From Clostridiales bacterium (GTDB taxonomy: Bacteria > Bacillota > Clostridia > Lachnospirales > Lachnospiraceae): DNA of 6,114 nt. The position numbers and the translations under genes are program-made. The stretch's first letter is position 1. Each line of letters begins with the position of its first letter. Shown piece after piece: positions 1-4,880 of this stretch. The stretch lies in the NCBI GenBank assembly GCA_015655565.1, contig JAATEU010000313.1, positions 1-6,114 of the forward strand, in the 5' to 3' direction. The notes under the pieces are model-generated. The model ran no database searches. It worked only from the letters and a program-made list of their open reading frames with translations, and was not told where the DNA came from.

Positions 1-21
1 AATTATAAATATAAAATGAAT

Positions 22-29
22 GGAAGGAG
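22..29 (+). promoter_or_regulatory. ribosome binding site that fixes the glnN start
   Basis: The purine run GGAAGGAG lies 10 nt upstream of the ATG at 40. It falls inside the longer open frame that begins at ATG 16, and that upstream ATG has no comparable site in the 15 nt visible before it. This makes 40 the likely start. Confidence 0.75.
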
Positions 30-39
30 TTTTATTATT

Positions 40-2145
40 ATGGCAGAAAAATTAACAGAAATCTTTGGAATTGATGTGTTTAATGATGCAACCATGATTG
101 AACGTTTGCCAAAGAAAACTTATGCTACACTGAAAAAAACAATTCAAAACGGTGAGGATTTAGAGCCTGCTGTTGCTGATGTCGTTGCAAATGCAATGAA
201 GGACTGGGCAATTGAGAGGGGTGCAACGCACTTTACCCATTGGTTCCAGCCTATGACCGGTATTACTGCTGAGAAGCATGATTCCTTTATCAGTCCGACT
301 TCCGACGGAAAGATTCTGATGGAGTTTTCCGGCAAAGAATTAATTAAAGGTGAACCGGATGCTTCTTCATTCCCCTCAGGCGGTTTAAGGGCAACTTTTG
401 AAGCAAGAGGTTATACGGCATGGGATTGTACCTCACCTGCATTTTTAAGAGAAGATGCGGCCGGTGTTACCTTATGTATTCCGACTGCTTTTTGTTCCTA
501 TACAGGGGAGGCATTGGATAAGAAAACACCTCTTCTCCGTTCCATGGAAGCGCTCAGTGACCAGACCGTCCGTATATTAAAGTTATTTGGACATGATGAT
601 GTAAACTTCGTATCCTGCTCCGTAGGACCGGAACAGGAATATTTTCTGATTGATAAAGCAAAATATTTAAAGAGGGAAGATTTAATTTTCAGCGGACGTA
701 CCTTGTTTGGTGCCATGCCTCCGAAAGGACAGGAATTGGAAGATCATTATTTCGGCAGTTTGAAAGAAAGAATATCTTCTTTCATGAAGGAATTAAATGA
801 AGAATGCTGGAAGCTTGGTATTTTGGCTAAAACCCAGCATAATGAGGTATCTCCGGCACAGCACGAGTTGGCGCCTATTTATGCTACCGCTAATATTGCT
901 ACCGACCATAACCAATTAGTTATGGCATGCATGAGAAAAATTGCCAACCGTCACGGTTTAGCCTGCCTGCTTCATGAAAAGCCTTTTGCAGGTGTAAATG
1001 GTTCCGGTAAACATGACAACTGGTCCGTCGTTACGGATACCGGCAAGAACCTCCTTGATCCGGGTAAGACACCTCATGAAAATGTACAGTTCTTATTATT
1101 CTTAGCTGCGGTATTAAAGGCTGTTGATGAGAATGCGGATCTTCTCCGCCTTTCTGCTTCTAATCCAGGCAATGACCACAGATTAGGCGCTAATGAAGCA
1201 CCCCCGGCTATTATTTACGTTTTCCTTGGAGAACAATTGGCAGATGTATTAACACAATTAATTGAAACCGGTGAAGCTACCAGCAGTAAACAGGGCGGCA
1301 AATTAAATATCGGGGTACATACAATTCCCAAGTTCGGAAAAGATGCTACCGATAGAAACCGTACTTCACCATTTGCATTTACCGGTAATAAATTTGAATT
1401 CCGTATGGTTGGTTCTTCTATGTCTATAGCCGGCCCCAATACTACATTAAATACTATTGTTGCAGATGTACTTTGTAATTTCGCGGATAAATTGGAAAAA
1501 GCGGATAATTTTGATGTGGCAGTTCATGATTTAATTAAGAAGACCGTTACGGATCATCAAAGAATCGTATTCAATGGCAATGGTTATTCGGATGCATGGG
1601 TTGCAGAAGCAGAAAAAAGAGGTTTACCGAATATTAAATCCATGGTTGAAGCAATTCCTACCATGGTTTCTGAGAAAGCAGTTAAATTATTTGGAAAGCA
1701 CAAGGTATTTTCTGAAGCGGAACTTCATTCCCGTGCCGAAATTGAATATGAGGCATATTCAAAGACAATTAATATTGAAGCTAAGACAATGATTGAAATG
1801 GCAAACAAGCTCTATATTCCGGCAGTTATTAAATATGCTTCCAGCCTGGCCGGTTCCATTAATGCAGTGAAAACAGCTGTTCCGGGTGCGGATGTCAGTG
1901 TACAGGAGAGCTTATTGAAAGAAACCTCTTCTTTATTGGCAGCTGCGAAGGCAGTACTTGGCAAGCTTCAGTCTTACGTTGCTAAAGCAGCGGAAAAAGA
2001 AGGTGCTGAACAGGCGTTATATTTTAGAGAAGTTGTTTTCCCGGCTATGTCGGACCTTAGGACACCAATTGATGAACTGGAGTTAATCGTTGACAAAGAA
2101 GTATGGCCGGTTCCTACTTATGGCGATTTGTTATTTGAAGTATAA
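40..2145 (+). CDS. glnN: glutamine synthetase type III (GlnN)
   Basis: This cytoplasmic enzyme makes glutamine from glutamate, ammonium and ATP, and feeds nitrogen assimilation. The protein is 701 residues from the ATG at 40, the usual length for the large GSIII class and far longer than GSI or GSII. Motifs, numbered from that start: [15 protein letters not shown] near 111; GPEQEYF with metal-ligand-type E198 and E200; [16 protein letters not shown] at 264-279 with E269 and E276; [17 protein letters not shown] from 312, the GS NGSGxH nucleotide/glutamate motif; [17 protein letters not shown] with R381 and E386; [18 protein letters not shown] at 438-455. The C-terminal helical extension ending in a [17 protein letters not shown] tail is typical of GSIII. 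A longer frame starts at 16, but the strong ribosome site at 22-29 favours 40. It is complete, shows no frameshift, and a terminator follows, so it is probably transcribed alone. Its promoter lies outside the window, so its regulation cannot be judged. Confidence 0.97.
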   Translation: MAEKLTEIFGIDVFNDATMIERLPKKTYATLKKTIQNGEDLEPAVADVVANAMKDWAIERGATHFTHWFQPMTGITAEKHDSFISPTSDGKILMEFSGKELIKGEPDASSFPSGGLRATFEARGYTAWDCTSPAFLREDAAGVTLCIPTAFCSYTGEALDKKTPLLRSMEALSDQTVRILKLFGHDDVNFVSCSVGPEQEYFLIDKAKYLKREDLIFSGRTLFGAMPPKGQELEDHYFGSLKERISSFMKELNEECWKLGILAKTQHNEVSPAQHELAPIYATANIATDHNQLVMACMRKIANRHGLACLLHEKPFAGVNGSGKHDNWSVVTDTGKNLLDPGKTPHENVQFLLFLAAVLKAVDENADLLRLSASNPGNDHRLGANEAPPAIIYVFLGEQLADVLTQLIETGEATSSKQGGKLNIGVHTIPKFGKDATDRNRTSPFAFTGNKFEFRMVGSSMSIAGPNTTLNTIVADVLCNFADKLEKADNFDVAVHDLIKKTVTDHQRIVFNGNGYSDAWVAEAEKRGLPNIKSMVEAIPTMVSEKAVKLFGKHKVFSEAELHSRAEIEYEAYSKTINIEAKTMIEMANKLYIPAVIKYASSLAGSINAVKTAVPGADVSVQESLLKETSSLLAAAKAVLGKLQSYVAKAAEKEGAEQALYFREVVFPAMSDLRTPIDELELIVDKEVWPVPTYGDLLFEV

Positions 2146-2187
2146 AATTTGCTCCGCACAAAACAGGTAAAATGCACTGCTGTGTAT

Positions 2188-2232
2188 TTATCTTTCAAAT
2201 CACTTTCGTATCGTCAGCGGTAAGAAAGATAA
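2188..2232 (+). repeat. 9-bp inverted repeat in the glnN 3' UTR
   Basis: TTATCTTTC (2188-2196) and GAAAGATAA (2224-2232) are perfectly complementary, with 27 nt between them. The stem abuts the glnN terminator and could stack on it or stabilise the mRNA 3' end. It is AT-rich and its function is unproven. Confidence 0.4.
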
Positions 2233-2233
2233 G

Positions 2234-2266
2234 GGCTGCCTTGATTCGTTTAAGGCAGCCTGTTTT
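2234..2266 (+). terminator. intrinsic terminator of glnN
   Basis: There is a perfect 9-bp GC-rich stem, GGCTGCCTT (2234-2242) with AAGGCAGCC (2252-2260), and a 9-nt loop. TGTTTT follows directly. It sits 88 nt after the glnN stop codon and separates glnN from truA. Confidence 0.88.
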
Positions 2267-2323
2267 AATAGTAAAATCATCTGCCTGACAGTTTACCGGG
2301 AAAATAGGACAACTGCATCTGAC

Positions 2324-2369
2324 AGCAGGCAGCAACTTTTACAGAATTTTACTTCCTGCGTTTGCCCTG
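2324..2369 (+). repeat. orphan end of the MITE-like element found at 4546-4671
   Basis: These 46 nt align without gaps to 4626-4671, the right end of the MITE-like element, with 37 identities by my count. The block CTTCCTGCGTTTG is exact. The similarity includes 10 nt internal to the terminal repeat, so it is homology to the element and not just to a short motif. No matching left end is visible: the expected left-end position falls in the glnN terminator and does not align. This looks like a truncated or decayed second copy. It lies just upstream of the candidate truA promoter. Confidence 0.7.
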
Positions 2370-2387
2370 GAAGATTATGAATAAAGC

Positions 2388-2416
2388 TGGACTTTTTGGT
2401 GGATATGTTGGATAAT
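2388..2416 (+). promoter_or_regulatory. candidate sigma-A promoter for truA
   Basis: TGGACT (2388-2393) and GATAAT (2411-2416) are separated by 17 nt and match the consensus at 4/6 and 5/6. They lie 30 nt before the truA start, after the glnN terminator and the orphan repeat end. This rests on sequence match alone. Confidence 0.4.
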
Positions 2417-2446
2417 AAAGAAAATTAGTTAATAAAGGAGTTTACT

Positions 2447-3193
2447 ATGCGCAACATTAAATTAGTATTGGAATATGACGGTTCCCGTTATGACGGCTGG
2501 CAAAAACAAGCCGGTAATACCAAGAGTATAACCATACAGGATAAACTGGAAAGTGTATTAAGTAAAATGGAAAACGGTCCGGTTACTGTTATCGGTGCGG
2601 CCAGGACGGAAGCCGGTGTTCATGCTTATGCACAAATAGCGAACTTTTCAACTAATACGGATATGAAATTGTTTGAAATAAAGCATTATTTAAACCGTTT
2701 CCTTCCCAGGGACATAGCGGTAACGGAGGTAGCCGAGGTTCCGGAAAGATTCCACAGCAGTTTTAATGCGAAGGCTTTTCGTTATGAATATAAAATTTCC
2801 ATGGGTGAAGTGCCTTCTGTTTTTGAGAGAAAATACAATTATTACAGTTTTCACAAGCTGGATGTCTTAAAAATGAGGCAAGGTGCGAAGCATTTGATTG
2901 GAAAACATGATTTTAAAGCATTTTCTGATAATAAACGAATGAAGAAATCCACAGAAAGAACCATAAATCAGATCGACATTTATTCTGATATCAATGAAAT
3001 TGTGATTACAATTGAAGCAGATGACTTTTGGCCTAATATGGCAAGGATTATGGCCGGAACCTTGATTGAAATTGGAGAAGGGAGCAGGGAACCTGATTCG
3101 ATGAAAGAAATTTTAGAGAGCGGAAATCGTGAAATGGCCGGTATGACGGCGGAAGCCAGAGGGTTATTCCTGCAGGAAGTACTTTACCTGTGA
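2447..3193 (+). CDS. truA: TruA-family tRNA pseudouridine synthase, catalytic Asp replaced by Glu
   Basis: TruA converts U38-U40 in the tRNA anticodon stem-loop to pseudouridine. The protein has 248 residues, the normal length. The start at 2447 is supported by AAAGGAG six nt upstream. Family motifs in order: KLVLEYDGSRYDGWQKQ at the N-terminus; GAARTEAGVHAYAQIANF at about 50-67; FHSSFNAKAFRYEY; HDFKAF...KKSTERTI; FWPNMARIMAGTLIEIGEG; and a final AGMTAEARGLFLQEVLY. The usual core motif is GxGRTDAGVHA, where the Asp (D60 in E. coli TruA) is the essential catalytic residue. Here residue 55 is Glu (codon GAA, 2609-2611). The preceding Gly is Ala, and the C-terminal AGPTA-type motif has Met in place of Pro. 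All other landmarks are intact and the frame is open, so this is a divergent paralogue and not a decayed gene. It may lack classical activity or bind RNA without modifying it. Clostridia often carry more than one TruA, and a canonical copy elsewhere in the genome is likely. Confidence 0.93.
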   Translation: MRNIKLVLEYDGSRYDGWQKQAGNTKSITIQDKLESVLSKMENGPVTVIGAARTEAGVHAYAQIANFSTNTDMKLFEIKHYLNRFLPRDIAVTEVAEVPERFHSSFNAKAFRYEYKISMGEVPSVFERKYNYYSFHKLDVLKMRQGAKHLIGKHDFKAFSDNKRMKKSTERTINQIDIYSDINEIVITIEADDFWPNMARIMAGTLIEIGEGSREPDSMKEILESGNREMAGMTAEARGLFLQEVLYL

Positions 3194-3242
3194 TTAAATG
3201 ACTTTAAAAAAGATTTTATAATCAGTATAAAGATGAACGGAA

Positions 3243-3281
3243 TGCCATGGAAAACAGGTTGATTTCCATGGCACTTGTTTT
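3243..3281 (+). terminator. intrinsic terminator of truA
   Basis: There is a perfect 11-bp stem, TGCCATGGAAA (3243-3253) with TTTCCATGGCA (3263-3273), and a 9-nt loop. CTTGTTTT follows on the plus strand. On the minus strand the sequence after the stem has no good T-run, so it mainly serves truA and not the convergent araC-type gene. Confidence 0.85.
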
Positions 3282-3358
3282 GGTACCGCCGAACCGCGCA
3301 TATTCATGAAAAACGTATGAAAATAGCTTGCGGGAGATAGCGGCCGGGCAGTTATAAA

Positions 3359-4213
3359 TTATTTATCATAAAGTAATCGCTTCGAATATGCATTTCTATA
3401 TTCGGTTGGTGTAAAACCAACTATCTTTTTAAAAGCTTTCATAAAATTATGACTATCTGAAAAACATAAAGATAATGCAATCTGGTTAATTGTGTCATTG
3501 GTATCTGAAAGCATATATTTTGCCAATTCCATTTTTTCCTGTAATATGTATTGTTTCAAAGGTAAGCCTTCTATATTGCTGAATAAATGTGACAGATATT
3601 TTTCATTATATCCGAAATGTTCCGCTATATGAGAAACTTTAACATTTCTGTTTATTGTAAGCTTCACATAATCAATTATATCATTATAAATCTGCCTGTT
3701 TGAGTTGGATGTCCGGGTATTTCTCCAAGGAAAAAACTGATTGAAAATTTCACAGAGAATTGTAGTGGTGGTATAATTCTCAAAAGTTGAATCATAATTT
3801 GAACGTATGGAATCCTGTAATTGTTTCATTAAAATAACAACCTTTTCGGGAGCGGATAAAACCCCCTGTATAGGAATATAAAGCTTATTTTTTTCGGGAT
3901 TCAGGGTTTTTATATTATTTCTTAAGATTATGTCATGAGGACAGGAAAAATGTAACCAGTAAAAGCTGCATTCGGACGGATAATATCCATATCTTGTGTT
4001 ATTAGGAGTAGGTGATAAAAGTAAGTGTTCACCTTTGTTTACTTTATACCGGCCGTTATCGTCTGCAATAAATAAACAGTTATCTGTTATGACAAACAGC
4101 TCGTAATCCATCAAGGAAAAATTAGCGTGTTTCCAGTCGGGGGAAGGAGCTTTAAATTTACCAGTATAAGCATAGATTAATGGGGTATTTACTGAGAATT
4201 CATATGCATACAA
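3359..4213 (-). CDS. AraC-family transcriptional regulator
   Basis: This is a cytoplasmic DNA-binding regulator of 284 residues. The N-terminal part (about 1-100) resembles the cupin-like sensor domain of sugar-responsive AraC proteins: WKHANFSLMDYELFVITDN, then a GEHLLLSPTPNNTRYGYYPSECSFYWLHF stretch. The C-terminal part (about 178-278) is the double helix-turn-helix domain. HTH1 is near 193-213 (VSHIAEHFGYNEKYLSHLFSN). HTH2 is near 241-263, followed by the family signature GFTPTEYR (266-273). The start is a TTG: the frame has a stop codon three codons upstream and no usable upstream ATG, and the next in-frame Met is residue 35, which would cut the sensor domain. AAAGGA (plus positions 4225-4230) lies 11 nt upstream. 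The gene faces away from the binding-protein gene at 4881 and is separated from it by the repeat-rich intergenic region. Local regulation of that sugar transporter is the likely role. The ligand cannot be told from sequence. Confidence 0.92.
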   Translation of the reverse strand: MYAYEFSVNTPLIYAYTGKFKAPSPDWKHANFSLMDYELFVITDNCLFIADDNGRYKVNKGEHLLLSPTPNNTRYGYYPSECSFYWLHFSCPHDIILRNNIKTLNPEKNKLYIPIQGVLSAPEKVVILMKQLQDSIRSNYDSTFENYTTTTILCEIFNQFFPWRNTRTSNSNRQIYNDIIDYVKLTINRNVKVSHIAEHFGYNEKYLSHLFSNIEGLPLKQYILQEKMELAKYMLSDTNDTINQIALSLCFSDSHNFMKAFKKIVGFTPTEYRNAYSKRLLYDK

Positions 4214-4423
4214 CCAGACTCACATCCTTTGACTATTCTTACTCAAAGCCTACAGTGATTTCTATCAAACTCAACGCATGTACTTACAATCCAATATTTT
4301 GGAAACAAATCTGCCCTATGATTTATCTATAAATACTGATAACACCAATATTTGACCGAAGCAGTCTCATACTGCAGCGGAAACTGTTCCATTCATATTG
4401 TGGGTAAACAGATAATAATTATA
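4214..4423. other. upstream region of the araC-type gene, with twin CCAATATTT sites
   Basis: No gene is visible in this 210-bp AT-rich stretch. CCAATATTT occurs twice in the same orientation, at 4291-4299 and 4345-4353, start to start 54 bp (about five helical turns). The first copy sits in the imperfect palindrome TCCAATATTTTGGA (4290-4303). These are possible regulator sites, but AT-rich coincidence is not excluded. If the minus-strand promoter at 4431-4459 is used, this stretch is a long 5' untranslated leader of the araC-type gene. Confidence 0.3.
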
Positions 4424-4495
4424 TAAGTTTATTATAGCAATACACTTAATATGAATAAATGGTTTATCGATTGATTCGGTGTTATTTTGTAAGAA
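4424..4495. repeat. left arm of the outer 72-nt inverted repeat
   Basis: Compared with the reverse complement of 4721-4792, this arm aligns without gaps over 72 nt with 60 identities (counted by hand). The strongest stretch is 4464-4495, 29/32 identical, including GATTGATTCGGTGT. Similarity stops abruptly at both ends of the 72 nt. The outer part of the arm contains a minus-strand promoter-like sequence and the inner part is the most conserved. Confidence 0.85.
4431..4459 (-). promoter_or_regulatory. candidate promoter toward the araC-type gene
   Basis: On the minus strand, TTTATT (plus 4454-4459) and a perfect TATAAT (plus 4431-4436) are 17 nt apart, with an extended TGC just before the -10 box. 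The predicted start near 4424 coincides with the end of the outer inverted repeat. The matching positions of the other arm carry a similar promoter. It would give an araC leader of about 210 nt. Confidence 0.5.
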
Positions 4496-4536
4496 CATTT
4501 TAATTGAGCTATTAATGAAAGAAAGAACGGAAAACA

Positions 4537-4545
4537 GGATTTCAT
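4537..4545. repeat. left copy of a 9-bp direct repeat (target site duplication)
   Basis: GGATTTCAT at 4537-4545 is repeated exactly at 4672-4680. The two copies lie immediately outside the ends of the 126-bp inverted-repeat element, as expected for a target duplication made on insertion. Confidence 0.75.
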
Positions 4546-4671
4546 CAGGACAAACGCAGGAAGGTAGATTTAGTAAAAGTTCTACGAGGAACCTTCCAAT
4601 GCAGAAATCTTCCAACCACACCGGAAGCAGGCGAAAACTTTTACTAAATCTTTCTTCCTGCGTTTGTCCCG
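4546..4671. mobile_element. 126-bp MITE-like element with 36-nt terminal inverted repeats
   Basis: The arms 4546-4581 and 4636-4671 are inverted repeats with 33 of 36 positions complementary (mismatches at 4547, 4564 and 4565). The ends read C(A/G)GGACAAACGCAGGAAG. The 54-nt centre has no gene, though GGAAGGT (4559-4565) can also pair with ACCTTCC (4591-4597). An exact 9-bp direct repeat flanks the element. Small size, no transposase, long terminal repeats, a target duplication and a second partial copy at 2324-2369 all fit a non-autonomous miniature element moved by a transposase encoded elsewhere. I do not recognise the parent insertion-sequence family. Any open frames crossing it are fortuitous. 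Confidence 0.8.
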
Positions 4672-4680
4672 GGATTTCAT
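4672..4680. repeat. right copy of the 9-bp direct repeat (target site duplication)
   Basis: This is the exact second copy of GGATTTCAT, abutting the right end of the MITE-like element. Removing the element plus one copy joins 4545 to 4681 and restores a 90-bp spacer between the outer repeat arms. Confidence 0.75.
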
Positions 4681-4720
4681 TTGTTGAACTATGCTAATAA
4701 GAAGGTGGTAAAAAGATATA

Positions 4721-4792
4721 TTCTAACAAAATGACACCGAATCAATCAATAAGTCATTTACTCGTATTATACGTATTGCTACAATAAAGTTA
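4721..4792. repeat. right arm of the outer 72-nt inverted repeat
   Basis: This is the partner of 4424-4495 (60/72 identical as reverse complement). The most conserved block, 4721-4752, lies upstream of the promoter-like sequence at 4757-4785, roughly where an AraC-type activator would bind next to a -35 box. Repeat similarity ends at about the predicted transcription start, which suggests that a regulatory unit, not coding DNA, was duplicated. Confidence 0.85.
4757..4785 (+). promoter_or_regulatory. candidate promoter toward the ABC binding-protein gene
   Basis: TTTACT (4757-4762) and TACAAT (4780-4785) are 17 nt apart, with TGC before the -10 box. They are the exact counterparts of the minus-strand promoter boxes in the left repeat arm. 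A start near 4792 would leave a leader of about 89 nt before the ATG at 4881. Confidence 0.5.
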
Positions 4793-4868
4793 CTACGGAT
4801 GCAGGCGGTATCGGGTATTGGGACACAGACTTTGCATATTACGTGAGGATGGCAAAAACGATTGAATT

Positions 4869-4873
4869 GGAGG
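4869..4873 (+). promoter_or_regulatory. ribosome binding site of the binding-protein gene
   Basis: GGAGG lies 7 nt before the ATG at 4881 and just before a typical lipoprotein signal sequence, which fixes the start. Confidence 0.85.
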
Positions 4874-4880
4874 AAACGAA

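Noticed and set aside
16..39. Upstream ATG at 16, extending glutamine synthetase by 8 residues
   Set aside because: The extension runs through the strong ribosome site at 22-29 and adds MNGRSFII, with no sign of family conservation. The ATG at 40 is correctly placed.
2269..2276. TAGTAAAA at the position expected for the left end of a full second MITE copy
   Set aside because: The same 8-mer occurs at the same offset in the 4546 element, but the flanking bases do not align. The stretch is AT-rich, so this is probably chance and only the right end is called.
3284..3358. Possible terminator for the araC-type gene on the minus strand
   Set aside because: No stable GC-rich hairpin with a T-run is visible here in the minus direction, and the hairpin at 3243-3273 lacks a T-run on that strand.
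4367..4621. 84-codon minus-strand open frame across the repeat region
   Set aside because: It reads straight through the left outer repeat arm, the target duplication and half of the MITE-like element, has no ribosome site, and gives no recognisable protein.
4479..4697. 72-codon plus-strand open frame across the MITE-like element
   Set aside because: It spans the whole inverted-repeat element and both direct-repeat copies. Its product repeats itself only because of the inverted repeat, and no ribosome site precedes it.
4496..4710. Weak direct similarity between CATTTTAATTGAGCTAT (4496-4512) and CATTTGTTGAACTAT (4678-4692)
   Set aside because: It needs gaps, is short and AT-rich, and does not extend into neighbouring sequence. 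It is not strong enough to call a repeat.
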